This document shows, piece by piece, positions 8,692 to 16,596 of a DNA stretch of 64,000 bases. Source of the DNA: Pseudomonadota bacterium (GTDB lineage: Bacteria; Pseudomonadota; Gammaproteobacteria; Burkholderiales; Thiobacteraceae); contig JAKANO010000004.1 of the NCBI GenBank assembly GCA_021812385.1, positions 124,001 to 188,000 on the forward strand, read 5' to 3'. Each line of letters opens with the position of its first letter. Within the stretch, counting starts at the first letter, position 1. The position numbers were made by a program, and so were the translations under genes. A model generated the notes under the pieces. That model did not search any database and was not told the DNA's origin. It was given only the letters and a program-made list of their open reading frames with translations.

Positions 8692-8796
8692 GTGCTGAAT
8701 CGTAGCATGGCGCGGCCGCACCAGGCATTTTATCTAGCTCACGCCATGAGCTAGTGCCCCCCGTATCCTGGCTTCACCCTAACCAGGAGGTGATCC

Positions 8797-9057
8797 ATGA
8801 AACTCGACAAAATTAGCACGTTGGCGCTGGCTCGCATGAAGCAGCGCGGTATTTCGCTCGCAACCCTGCGCTATTTGCTGGCCCACGGGCGGGTGGAGAA
8901 AAAATGCGACGGTGCGCGCTTGGTGTATCTGGAATGCGAACCACGTAGCGGCGGGCGTACGCTGTATGCGTTATTGGATGCGGCAGGCGAGGTGATTACG
9001 GTGGAGCGGCGGGTGCGGCGCGACGATAGGCATGGCACAAACCAGGCGGCGGCTTGA
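8797..9057 (+). CDS. Small hypothetical protein, 86 aa
   Basis: Strong ribosome site (CCAGGAGGTGATCC) just before the ATG. Sequence begins MKLDKISTLALARMKQRGIS and ends with a basic stretch (GEVITVERRVRRDDRHG). The pattern (helix, then TLRYLLAHGRVEKKCDG, then a beta-rich half) recalls small DUF4258-like proteins, often toxin-like or of unknown role, but I cannot assign it firmly. The stop overlaps the next ATG (ATG at 9057). Confidence 0.65.
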   Translation: MKLDKISTLALARMKQRGISLATLRYLLAHGRVEKKCDGARLVYLECEPRSGGRTLYALLDAAGEVITVERRVRRDDRHGTNQAAA

Positions 9058-9491
9058 TGGGCGCAAGCGTTTCCTGTCTCGAACCGGATGCCAGTCGCGC
9101 CATGCGTAGCGTCCGGTACGATTTTTACGATGGCTTGGCGGCGCTGTTGCGAATTTGCGATGCGCTGAGCCGTCAGCCGACTGCATCCTTGGCCGCTTGG
9201 CTGCCGCGCGCACAAGGCTATCTGCAAGTGGCGCTGAAACATTTGCCGGAGATCGGCGGAGCAGACTATGCGCAGCGCGGATTGGCCGAGCAATGGCGCA
9301 CGGCAAACTTGCTGGGCTGCGCGGCGCCGATCAGCGCGCGCTGGCTGCAACAGCAATTGCGCGTGGAATGCGGCATCCTCGCCGCACACCCGGGATTTTA
9401 TTTTTTAGGCGAGGCCTTGTCCGAGGAGCTGGCCGCCGTGGTTTTCTGCGCGCGGCGACGCGCGGGTAGGGCTGGTTTATTTTGGGCTTGA
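9057..9491 (+). CDS. Hypothetical protein, 144 aa
   Basis: Starts at the ATG that shares its A with the upstream TGA, suggesting coupling to the 86-aa gene. Contains [20 protein letters not shown] and [20 protein letters not shown], a helical, alanine/leucine-rich protein without a recognised domain. Its last 94 bp overlap the end of the convergent GIY-YIG gene, so the C-terminal part may be less constrained. A competing reverse-strand frame of 172 aa covers part of this area but lacks protein-like composition. Confidence 0.45.
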   Translation: MGASVSCLEPDASRAMRSVRYDFYDGLAALLRICDALSRQPTASLAAWLPRAQGYLQVALKHLPEIGGADYAQRGLAEQWRTANLLGCAAPISARWLQQQLRVECGILAAHPGFYFLGEALSEELAAVVFCARRRAGRAGLFWA

Positions 9492-9739
9492 GTCGCAATC
9501 AATTGCCGCTTGTCGCCGGCGCGCATTTTCTTGATGGCATGTTCGCGTTTTAACGCGGCGCTGCGATTTTCAGCGCTTTCTTGATACAGCAGCGCTACCG
9601 GCAAACGGCCGCGCGTGTATTTGGCGCCCTTGCCGGCGTTGTGCGTGGCCAGCCGCGCGCTGACATCGGTGGCCACGCCGGTGTACAGCGTGTTATCCGC
9701 GCATTGCAAAATATAAATGTGCCAATCGTTGTCGGGCAT
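9398..9739 (-). CDS. GIY-YIG nuclease-family protein (UPF0213/YhbQ type)
   Basis: The 113-aa protein has the compact GIY-YIG core seen in Yhb[21 protein letters not shown] (the GIY-YIG strands read YIL and YTG), then [24 protein letters not shown] and the conserved E plus K in [13 protein letters not shown]. These small proteins have nuclease-like folds and weak or uncertain DNA-cleaving activity. The C-terminus is an Ala/Lys/Ser tail beyond the usual domain, which overlaps the convergent hypothetical gene. Confidence 0.9.
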   Translation of the reverse strand: MPDNDWHIYILQCADNTLYTGVATDVSARLATHNAGKGAKYTRGRLPVALLYQESAENRSAALKREHAIKKMRAGDKRQLIATQAQNKPALPARRRAQKTTAASSSDKASPKK

Positions 9740-9894
9740 GGGCGCTGGAATCTTTGAACGAACGGGAATGCTAGCATGGGGCGGCGCCGGATGATGCCGC
9801 GTTTCAAGGTGACAGTGGCAACTTTGGCTTCGCCAGGAAAATGCAACACGCCTAATGGCGCTATTCTGTTTTAGCGTCTTAGCTGGCCGCGCTG

Positions 9895-11142
9895 TTAGCT
9901 GTGCGCTTCCGCCGTTTTATGACCGATACGAAAAATAATGAATTCGGCTGGTTTGACTGGGGCTATACCGATCTCGCAAATCAAGCGGCCATTGTCAATA
10001 TCGTTTTGCGTCATCGTTGAGCGGTCGCAACGCACGAAAAATGCCTGTTCCGGTTTCGTGCCGAGTAGCGCGCCGCTGCGCCATTCGTTGTTCAGAAATG
10101 CGCTTATTGTTTGCCGGACATTGGCCCATACAGGCTCGCCATTCGGCTCGAAGACGACCCATTGCGTGCCTTGCTCGATGGAGCATTCCAAGTAAATACA
10201 ATAGCGCCGGACATTCACGTATTTCCATTCCGGGGCCGCGCTTGCCGTTCTGGCGCCCCACAGCAGATGGCCGCGCCCAGGGAAGGAGCGCAAACAATTT
10301 ACCCCTTGCGGATTCAGGAGGTCTTGATTTTCCTTGGTCAAATCGCGCTCAAAATGCAAGGCGCCACGCACCACTTCATTGGCCGGCGCTTTCCAAACGC
10401 CACGTTCGATATCCGTGCGCGCGTAGATGCCGCACACAAAACCGGATGGCGGCAAGGTGATTTGCGTCGGGTTGCTTTTGTTGCCAAGACGCGCCAAGGG
10501 ATTGGCGATCACGACCCACGGGTAGTACAGCGCGGCATAACTGCTGTTGATCTTGGCGCGGGTTTGCCGTGCCTGATCCACCGTTTGCCCTGCGGGCGTA
10601 TCCAATACCGCCACGCGGTAACGCATTTTCTCCGCATGGGCGATCAAGGCTTGCTGCACCGCTGCGAAACTGGCGGTAGCTAAAGCCGAATGTCCCGGCG
10701 CGGCAATGATCGAGATGTCTGCGATGGATTCGAGCAATGCCAAGGCGGCGCTGTAAGCACTAACGCCGGGCTCCGTGCCGGGCAGCGTAAAATTATTTTC
10801 ATGGTCGGTGACAACCCTGCCGCCGCCGTCAACGCGCGGGACGAATGTGCGCGCGACGTATAGGCGCTGGCCGCCGTTTTCAAAAAATGCGCGCACGGCA
10901 TGCGCCATGTAATTTGGCACATCAGGCGCGGCGTCGCTTGCTGCGCTATAAGAGAGATTGTCCAGGCCGCCATAGATGCGCTCGAATTCGACAAAGCTCG
11001 TGATCGGCGGCGACGCAGCAGCGTGCGGTCCCTTGAGCGTTGAACCCACAAACGCGCTAGTGCTGGTGCTCACGCCTTCGATCGATTTGGAACGAAAGCG
11101 CACTTCTTCGACGAATACGCCTGGCGCAAGATATTCCGGCAT
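9895..11142 (-). CDS. Phage-type contractile tail sheath protein, isolated
   Basis: The ATG at 11142 has a near-perfect ribosome site (AAGGAGGAAGCC). The 415-aa product begins [19 protein letters not shown], the classic start of contractile tail sheath proteins of phages, R-type pyocins and Afp/PVC-like injection systems. It continues with [35 protein letters not shown] and a C-terminal domain with [40 protein letters not shown] and a final [19 protein letters not shown]-like segment. The size suits the sheath domains of injection systems. No tube, baseplate, spike, ATPase or lysis gene is nearby, which is unusual. Codon use does not stand out. It follows a methyltransferase gene by 65 bp on the same strand. 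Confidence 0.9.
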   Translation of the reverse strand: MPEYLAPGVFVEEVRFRSKSIEGVSTSTSAFVGSTLKGPHAAASPPITSFVEFERIYGGLDNLSYSAASDAAPDVPNYMAHAVRAFFENGGQRLYVARTFVPRVDGGGRVVTDHENNFTLPGTEPGVSAYSAALALLESIADISIIAAPGHSALATASFAAVQQALIAHAEKMRYRVAVLDTPAGQTVDQARQTRAKINSSYAALYYPWVVIANPLARLGNKSNPTQITLPPSGFVCGIYARTDIERGVWKAPANEVVRGALHFERDLTKENQDLLNPQGVNCLRSFPGRGHLLWGARTASAAPEWKYVNVRRYCIYLECSIEQGTQWVVFEPNGEPVWANVRQTISAFLNNEWRSGALLGTKPEQAFFVRCDRSTMTQNDIDNGRLICEIGIAPVKPAEFIIFRIGHKTAEAHS

Positions 11143-11207
11143 GGCTTCCTCCTTCTTTAGCACTCAGCATAGAAGATGCGACGGTATTTGCCAGATGCAG
11201 TGCTGGT

Positions 11208-12746
11208 TTAGCCCAGCAGCAAGCCTTGCCGCGCGAACGTCCACAGCATTTGCACGCAGGCGCTTTCCAGCAGCGCGGGATCGGTGTTTTGCCCATGGGC
11301 TTGCAGTGCTTCGGACATCAGCGCGACGAGTTGCTGCAAGCTGCGCGTGCCATCCAAATGCAGCAGCAGGGTGGCGCCGAGCGCATCGAGTTCGACCGCC
11401 GTGTGGCGCGCAGAGGCGACGATGCGGCCACGCGCCGCTTGGGCGCGCGCCAGTGGGTGGGCGCACGGTTGTGCGGCGAGGGCGTCGATGCTGGCGCCGG
11501 TTTCCAGTGTCGGGCGCACGGCTTGATAGGCGATCAGGCTGAACAGTTCGGTGCGGTAGGCATCGCTCGCCGCAGCGTCCAGGCTCCCGCCATGCTCGAT
11601 CACCAATTCTCCGGCGCGTTGCTGTAATGCATCCCAAGTCAGCGCTTGCGGATAGTGCATGGCCAGCAGCATCAGCGCGGCCTTGGTCAGCGGCTGGCTG
11701 ACGCTGTAACGATTGCCGGCGGGGCTGCTGAAGTCTTGCGGCGTAGCGCTGCCGAGATCGATTTCCGCATCGGAGGATAAATCCGCATAGTAGCTGAGCG
11801 TATCCAGTGCGCTGAGATCGGGCGTGGATCGCACTTGGGTATCGTTGCGCACCAACAGGCTGCGGCGGAATTTGCGCAGACGCGCCAGATCCAGCATTTG
11901 TTCTTGTTGCAGACGATCCGCGATGGCGGCAAAGGGTGCGGCGGCATCCGCGCCCAAGGTGTCGGGGAACATGGTCCAAGGTTCGGCATCGGCCAGATAA
12001 GCCAAGCCGGCATGCGCGGCGCGCTGCATGAAGCTGCTGAAGTGCAGCGGCTCGTTAATTTCTTCCAGGTACTCGTGATACACGTAAGAGGGTGCGGCGC
12101 GGCGCAGGTATTCGATTTCTTTCAACGCCAGTTGCGCATCTAAGCTCTGATTCGCACGCAGCGCCGGCTCGATTAAATCGAATAGCGCATGTGCTTGTGC
12201 CAGGCGCTCCGAAGCGCGACCGCCAGGCGCGCAATAACTCAACAGCGCATCGCGCAGCAGGCCGCGCACATGCCAGCCGGGCAGCGTGTTGTAGCTGATA
12301 TAGGCGATGCCATTGGGCGCGAGGTGTTTGCCGCAAATATCCAGCAGCCGGTCTTGCACTGCACGCGGCACCCAAGAAAAAACACCGTGGGCAATGATGT
12401 AATCGAACTCGCCCAGATCATCCCCGTGATCTTCCAGGGGCTCGGTGATGCTGCGATGCAACACCTGCGCGTTGTTGAGACCCAGCTCGGTAATCAGCGC
12501 ATTCGCCTCATCCACATGGCCGCGCGCCAATTCCACGCCGGTGCATTGGCTGCCGGGAAAATACCAAGCCAGCGGCAACAGATTGCCGCCACCGGCGCAG
12601 CCCAATTCCAACACGCGGCAGGAAGCCATCGGCGCTGCATCCACGCCATACAAGCGCGCCAGCGCCCGCAGATAATCCGGATGCGTGTCGGGCAGCGGCA
12701 GGCTTTCGTAGGGCAGGTCGTCGTAGCTGTCTAGGGTGCTGGGCAT
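11208..12746 (-). CDS. SAM-dependent methyltransferase with regulatory domain, 512 aa
   Basis: Start taken at the ATG at 12746 (MPSTLDSYDDLPYESLPLPD). Residues about 45-150 form a class I methyltransferase with the SAM-binding motif VLELGCAGGGNLLPLA and FDYIIAHGVFSWVP. Residues about 215-300 match the methyltransferase regulatory domain (protein-lysine methyltransferase type), including LHFSSFMQRAAHAGLAYLAD and LRKFRRSLLVRND. The C-terminal 170 residues are helical and unassigned. Relatives include rickettsial outer-membrane protein lysine methyltransferases. The substrate is unknown. The gene lies 65 bp upstream of the tail sheath gene on the same strand and may share its transcript. Confidence 0.85.
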   Translation of the reverse strand: MPSTLDSYDDLPYESLPLPDTHPDYLRALARLYGVDAAPMASCRVLELGCAGGGNLLPLAWYFPGSQCTGVELARGHVDEANALITELGLNNAQVLHRSITEPLEDHGDDLGEFDYIIAHGVFSWVPRAVQDRLLDICGKHLAPNGIAYISYNTLPGWHVRGLLRDALLSYCAPGGRASERLAQAHALFDLIEPALRANQSLDAQLALKEIEYLRRAAPSYVYHEYLEEINEPLHFSSFMQRAAHAGLAYLADAEPWTMFPDTLGADAAAPFAAIADRLQQEQMLDLARLRKFRRSLLVRNDTQVRSTPDLSALDTLSYYADLSSDAEIDLGSATPQDFSSPAGNRYSVSQPLTKAALMLLAMHYPQALTWDALQQRAGELVIEHGGSLDAAASDAYRTELFSLIAYQAVRPTLETGASIDALAAQPCAHPLARAQAARGRIVASARHTAVELDALGATLLLHLDGTRSLQQLVALMSEALQAHGQNTDPALLESACVQMLWTFARQGLLLG

Positions 12747-12778
12747 AGGGCTTAAGTGGATTATCCGAATAATTAGGG

Positions 12779-12806
12779 TTGGCGTCGATATGACGCCTGC
12801 TAAAAT
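12779..12806 (+). promoter_or_regulatory. Sigma70-type promoter positioned for a leaderless mRNA
   Basis: TTGGCG (12779-12784), a 16-bp spacer and TAAAAT (12801-12806) form a good promoter. The ATG of the next gene begins only seven bases after the -10 element, at the expected transcription start, and no Shine-Dalgarno sequence precedes it. The transcript would then start at or near the initiation codon. Confidence 0.5.
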
Positions 12807-12812
12807 CTGCAC

Positions 12813-13184
12813 ATGGAAGAACGTCAGCCGAATAAACTCGAGCAGCTGCGCGCTACACTGGCGGCCAATGCGGAAGACTTTGTGCTGCTGTCAACACTAC
12901 CAGACACCGCGACACATGCCCAGTTTATCGGCCGATTCGAGGGCCGCGATGTGGTGTGGGACATGCACCTTTATACGCTGCAACGCTATTGGCAAGAGCA
13001 AGATGCTGTGCCGGCGGCGGATTTATCGTTGCGCGGCTTAATGAATATTGCGCCCGGCGAGCAGGTTTACCACCTTGAAATCGCGCTCAATATTCCCGTG
13101 ATCAATGTAGCCGCATTGAAGAAAACCATCGTCATGATGCGCAACTACCGGATGTTGCGCGTGGGGCAACACCGCTGGGGCTAG
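12813..13184 (+). CDS. Hypothetical protein, 123 aa
   Basis: Divergent from the methyltransferase gene. The product (MEERQPNKLEQLRATLAANA) is soluble, with FIGRFEGRDVVWDMHLYTLQRYW in the middle and VYHLEIALNIPVINVAALKKTIVMMRNYRML at the end. I recognise no family. The start is fixed by the frame, as the ATG sits directly after a promoter -10 element with no ribosome site, suggesting leaderless translation. It could work with the divergent methyltransferase gene, but nothing proves this. Confidence 0.65.
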   Translation: MEERQPNKLEQLRATLAANAEDFVLLSTLPDTATHAQFIGRFEGRDVVWDMHLYTLQRYWQEQDAVPAADLSLRGLMNIAPGEQVYHLEIALNIPVINVAALKKTIVMMRNYRMLRVGQHRWG

Positions 13185-13245
13185 AAATCACTGCCACGAC
13201 ATGCGGGTCAGAGACGAATAGGCGCTAACATTGTAGGGAGTGGCC

Positions 13246-13896
13246 ATGTCAATTTTAGTAACGGGGTTTGAACCTAACGACGACGGCTTGAATGCGTCGA
13301 AAATTCTGATTGAATCCTTGCGCGATGATCCGCCGCAACAATTGTTGGATTTTCGCGATCGTATTCATTTTGCGGTCATGCCGCCGAGCACTCAGCAGCT
13401 CCGAGCGGCATTCCTGGAGCAGTTGTCGCGCTACAAGCCGGCTTATTGCGTGTTTACCGGACAAGCGCCGGGAAGAAACAAGATTACCTTGGAAAGATTA
13501 GCCACCAATCTCAAGGATTTCGGTTCGTCCGATGGCGAGGGCAGTCAGCCGCAGGGCGACTTGATCGAAGCCGAGGGTGCGGCTGCTTACTGGAGCAGCT
13601 TACCCAATCAAGCCGAGTTGCTTGAGCGCCTCAGTGGAAGTGAAATCCCTGCGGCCTTTTCCAATCACGGTGGCAATCACCTCTGTAATCAATTGCTCTA
13701 CCATGGGCTGCATCACGCACACTGCATGGGCATCAATTTGAAGTGCGGTTTTATGCATCTTCCTCCCTTGCCGATTCAAGCGCAGAAGCAATGGCTAGGT
13801 ACGCCGTTTATTCCTCTCAGCATGGCGCGCGATGCCTTGGCCTTGGTGCTCGTTGAATTGGCTGGGCAGTTGCCAATCTTGCAGCAGCACGGTTGA
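13246..13896 (+). CDS. pcp: Pyroglutamyl-peptidase I-like (C15) peptidase
   Basis: Start moved to the ATG at 13246, five bases after AGGGAG. The 216-aa product has the C15 family pattern: N-terminal ILVTGFEPNDDGLNAS (compare TGFEPFGG-x-N-S), the GQAPGRNKITLERLATNL segment carrying the catalytic-triad Glu, FSNHGGNHLCNQLLYHG with the nucleophile Cys, and CGFMHLP with the His. C15 enzymes remove N-terminal pyroglutamate from peptides in the cytoplasm. The usual DNxG-x-P motif after the Glu segment is replaced here by a longer polar stretch, so substrate preference may differ. The next gene starts 11 bp after its stop. Confidence 0.85.
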   Translation: MSILVTGFEPNDDGLNASKILIESLRDDPPQQLLDFRDRIHFAVMPPSTQQLRAAFLEQLSRYKPAYCVFTGQAPGRNKITLERLATNLKDFGSSDGEGSQPQGDLIEAEGAAAYWSSLPNQAELLERLSGSEIPAAFSNHGGNHLCNQLLYHGLHHAHCMGINLKCGFMHLPPLPIQAQKQWLGTPFIPLSMARDALALVLVELAGQLPILQQHG

Positions 13897-13907
13897 GCTT
13901 GGATCAC

Positions 13908-14525
13908 ATGCGCTCAATGAGCCAAGGTTTGCTTTTCTTTCTAGTGTTCGGTATAGCCGGATATGCGGCTTTTGCTTACGGCTTTTTGCCATTGGGTGCG
14001 CTCGTCCATCCCAATATGAAAGCGAATTTTCTGGCGCATTCATCAGGTATTTATACGCATGTCTTCGCGTCGATAGTGGCGTTGCTACTTGGCCCGTTTC
14101 AGTTTTCTGCGCGGCTCAGGCAACAACTGAAGAACCTACACCGCTGGCTTGGCCGTGCTTATTTGGGGATAGGTGTTCTGATGGGCGGTCTCTCGGGTCT
14201 TTATATTTCCCAGTATGCCTTCGGCGGTTCCGTTGCTAGGTTTGGCTTTGCAGCGCTTGCGGTGTTCTGGCTTTATACCGGGTTACGCGCCTACCTTGCG
14301 ATCCGTCGCGGCGCTATCGATGAACATCGGAAATGGATGGTCAGAAACTTCTCTCTGACATTTGCCGCGGTCACTTTGCGGCTTTACCTGCCGGCTGCAA
14401 TGGTCGCAGGCATCGAGTTTACGCTTGCCTATCCCATTATCGCTTGGTTATGTTGGGTGCCGAATGTGTTGTTTGCAGAATGGTATTACAACACCGCGCA
14501 TACTAAGATACGCCTACAACCTTAA
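13908..14525 (+). CDS. DUF2306 membrane protein
   Basis: Start set at the ATG at 13908; a second ATG lies three codons on. The roughly 205-aa protein has about six membrane helices and the DUF2306 signature: LKNLHRWLGRAYLGIGVLMG, FWLYTGLRAYLAIRRGAIDEHRKWMVRNFSLTFAAVTLRLYLP. The HRWLGR and EHRKWMxRN stretches with paired histidines are typical. Function is not established; the conserved histidines suggest haem or metal binding. The gene sits between the C15 peptidase and VOC genes with short spacers. Confidence 0.85.
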   Translation: MRSMSQGLLFFLVFGIAGYAAFAYGFLPLGALVHPNMKANFLAHSSGIYTHVFASIVALLLGPFQFSARLRQQLKNLHRWLGRAYLGIGVLMGGLSGLYISQYAFGGSVARFGFAALAVFWLYTGLRAYLAIRRGAIDEHRKWMVRNFSLTFAAVTLRLYLPAAMVAGIEFTLAYPIIAWLCWVPNVLFAEWYYNTAHTKIRLQP

Positions 14526-14537
14526 GAGGACACGATT

Positions 14538-14915
14538 ATGTTTCAAGGACTGCGTACAGTAATCTACGGCGTTGCCGATATCGAAAAAGCAAAGCGCTGG
14601 TATACCGAGGCGCTCGGTTTCGCGCCGTATTTTGATGAGCCGTTCTATGTCGGGTTCAATGTGGGTGGTTATGAATTGGGACTCGATCCAAACGCTACGC
14701 CCGTATCCAAGGCAAGTGCCGGCGTGCTTGCCTATTGGGGTGTTGAAGACATTACGGCAGAGTTCAAACGTCTGCTTGCGCTGGGTGCGAAAGCGCACGG
14801 GGCGGTTCAAGAAGTTGGTGACGGAATCTCTGTCGCTACGGTCCTTGATCCGTTTGGAAATATCTTAGGCCTTATTCACAATCCCCATTTCAAGATTGCT
14901 GAAAATCCGCTGTAA
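14538..14915 (+). CDS. VOC-superfamily (glyoxalase-like) protein
   Basis: ATG with AAGAGGA upstream. The 125-aa protein has the paired beta-alpha-beta-beta-beta layout of the vicinal oxygen chelate fold: MFQGLRTVIYGVADIEKAKRWYTEALGFAP, then YVGFNVGGYELGLDPN, VLAYWGVEDITAEFKRLLALGAK and VATVLDPFGNILGLIHNPH. The final ExxG/IxN stretch is the usual ending. Such proteins may bind metal and act as lyases, dioxygenases or antibiotic-binding proteins; the substrate cannot be read from the sequence. Its 3' end overlaps the convergent hydrolase gene by 26 bp. Confidence 0.88.
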   Translation: MFQGLRTVIYGVADIEKAKRWYTEALGFAPYFDEPFYVGFNVGGYELGLDPNATPVSKASAGVLAYWGVEDITAEFKRLLALGAKAHGAVQEVGDGISVATVLDPFGNILGLIHNPHFKIAENPL

Positions 14916-15621
14916 ATGATGTTTGATTGGAAGAAACGCATTCCATCCAAGTAGCGATCACCGTGGCCAAAAATGGAACAGGGATGATATCGATAGGGTG
15001 GGCCTTTCCGGCAAAGGTGAAGCCCTGGCCGTGCGGCATGCGGTAGGCCAGCTGTAACGACTCGGACCACGGCACGAGTTGGTCGTCGTTGGCCGAGATG
15101 ACGAGCGTGGGCACAGTGATGCCGCGCAAGTCGTCCTCGGCGAGCGCCGGTGCTTGTCCCAGTTGGCGATATAAATTCGCCAACCCGCTCACCAAACGAT
15201 CCCAGTTTTGCCCAGGATGGCGCTGATCCATGAGTTCTTTTTGACGATTGCGAATGCGCTCGACGCTTGACAGGTGCGTGAATAAATCCACCGTGGCTTG
15301 GTCGAAGACAAACTTGGTGGCCAGGGTGCATACGCCGCGGATGCGATGCGGGGCATGTTTGGCCAAATAGAGCGCGACGTAGCCGCCGAAGCTGTAGCCG
15401 AACAGGTAGCTGCTCTCGACGCCGTTTTCGTCCATCTGCGCCAAGATATCAAGCGCCATGTCATGCACCGTAAAATGCTCCGGTATCGGCCGCCCGCCAT
15501 GCCCCATTAGATTGGGCAGGATCGGGTTGCAGGTGTTCACCATGTTCTGCGCAAACGGCAGCAATTCCTGCGTGGAACCGCGGGATCCATGCAGCATGAC
15601 GAGGGTCGGTAAGGGATTCAT
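14890..15621 (-). CDS. Alpha/beta-hydrolase
   Basis: A 243-aa protein with the standard fold: MNPLPTLVMLHGSRGSTQ (oxyanion-hole HG), the nucleophile elbow SYLFGYSFGGYVALYLAKHA (GYSFG, Ser nucleophile), PTLVISANDDQLVPWSES carrying the acid Asp, and HPIDIIPVP near the end carrying a candidate catalytic His. Relatives hydrolyse esters or C-C bonds; the substrate is unknown. There is no signal peptide, so it should be cytoplasmic. It overlaps the VOC gene tail-to-tail. Confidence 0.9.
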   Translation of the reverse strand: MNPLPTLVMLHGSRGSTQELLPFAQNMVNTCNPILPNLMGHGGRPIPEHFTVHDMALDILAQMDENGVESSYLFGYSFGGYVALYLAKHAPHRIRGVCTLATKFVFDQATVDLFTHLSSVERIRNRQKELMDQRHPGQNWDRLVSGLANLYRQLGQAPALAEDDLRGITVPTLVISANDDQLVPWSESLQLAYRMPHGQGFTFAGKAHPIDIIPVPFLATVIATWMECVSSNQTSFTADFQQS

Positions 15622-15773
15622 GTGTTTGATTGCCTATTTTGTGCAGAAGCTTATCGGTGCAGCAAGGCAGATCATATGACAATACATGAACTTCCGTGAA
15701 AGATTGCTAGCCATGGCCAGGACGAGGCGGCTGCGGGTGGCGCGCAAATTGTTGCTTGGGAATGCTGGAGGCT

Positions 15774-15817
15774 AAAAAAGAGACCAGCAGCGCATGATCG
15801 TGCGATCCGGCTGCTGG
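15774..15817 (-). terminator. Second terminator-like hairpin downstream of fnr
   Basis: Stem CCAGCAGC (15784-15791) pairs with GCTGCTGG (15810-15817), with an inner GATCG/CGATC stem in the loop. On the reverse strand it is followed four bases later by six T residues (15774-15779). Confidence 0.55.
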
Positions 15818-15819
15818 CT

Positions 15820-15844
15820 AAAAAGTCCCTGCAAGGCAGGGACT
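15820..15844 (-). terminator. Rho-independent terminator of fnr
   Basis: A perfect 9-bp stem, AGTCCCTGC (15824-15832) with GCAGGGACT (15836-15844) and a three-base loop, is followed on the reverse strand by TTTTT. It lies 25 bp after the fnr stop. Confidence 0.8.
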
Positions 15845-15869
15845 GGGGACTGGTTAATACAACTAAAAA

Positions 15870-16574
15870 TCAAGCTGCTCCAACACGGTCAATGTGTACA
15901 TGCCTTCTATGCACATTGATCAAGCCTTCCACATGCAGCTTGGTAAAAGCGCGGCTGACGGTTTCCATTTGCAAGCCCAGATATCCGGCGATATCTTCGC
16001 GCGTCATGGGCAGGTCAAAATCCGTTGTGGAAATGCCGCGTGCGGCAAACTGTTGTGATAGTTCGTGCAGAAAGGCCAGCAAGCGTTCTTCCGCAGGCAG
16101 GTTGCCCAGCATCAACATGGATCTCTGATTGTGGGCAATTGCGCGGCTCATGATGCGGTGTAGGCTGTCTTGCAATACCGGGTAGCTCAGGCTCAAATCC
16201 TTCAATGTTTGAAATGGAATCTCGCACACAACACTGTCTTGGAGCGCGATAGCCTGGCTGCCATAGTAACCGTTGGCGCAGCCATCCAGCCCTAATACAT
16301 CGCCAGCCATCGGGAATCCCGCGATGAATTCTTGGCCATCTTCGTTGCGCACGGCGTTCTTGAACGACCCCTCCTGAATGAAAAATAGCGCCCTGAAAGG
16401 CTCGTACAAACGATAGGCATAAGTTCCGCGCGGGACTTGGCGGGTGGTGAAGTTTTTTTCCAGCACCTCCAAAATTTCCGCATCTAAGCGCTGCGTGAAG
16501 CAATGCTTTTGCATGGCGCATGCGGAACAAATGATGGGCGGGGCTTTTAAATCGATTGCACTAGGTATAGGCAT
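15870..16574 (-). CDS. fnr: FNR-type oxygen-sensing transcription regulator
   Basis: The 234-aa protein has the complete cysteine set for an oxygen-labile [4Fe-4S] cluster: C16-x2-C19-x5-C25 at the N-terminus, the same spacing as E. coli FNR, and C117 in SVVCEIPFQ. The effector domain (GSFKNAVRNEDGQEFIAGFP, GDVLGLDG) and C-terminal helix-turn-helix (MTREDIAGYLGLQMETVSRAF) follow, with the recognition helix ETVSR of FNR-type proteins that read TTGAT-N4-ATCAA. It should activate or repress anaerobic genes. It follows the PAS-GGDEF gene by 22 bp on the same strand and ends at a double terminator. Confidence 0.95.
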   Translation of the reverse strand: MPIPSAIDLKAPPIICSACAMQKHCFTQRLDAEILEVLEKNFTTRQVPRGTYAYRLYEPFRALFFIQEGSFKNAVRNEDGQEFIAGFPMAGDVLGLDGCANGYYGSQAIALQDSVVCEIPFQTLKDLSLSYPVLQDSLHRIMSRAIAHNQRSMLMLGNLPAEERLLAFLHELSQQFAARGISTTDFDLPMTREDIAGYLGLQMETVSRAFTKLHVEGLINVHRRHVHIDRVGAA

Positions 16575-16596
16575 GGGGCAAATTTCACCGACCTGT

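Noticed and set aside
8871-9389. 172-codon reverse frame opposite the two small forward genes
   Set aside because: Gln/Arg/Ala-rich shadow; forward genes have a strong ribosome site and an overlapping start.
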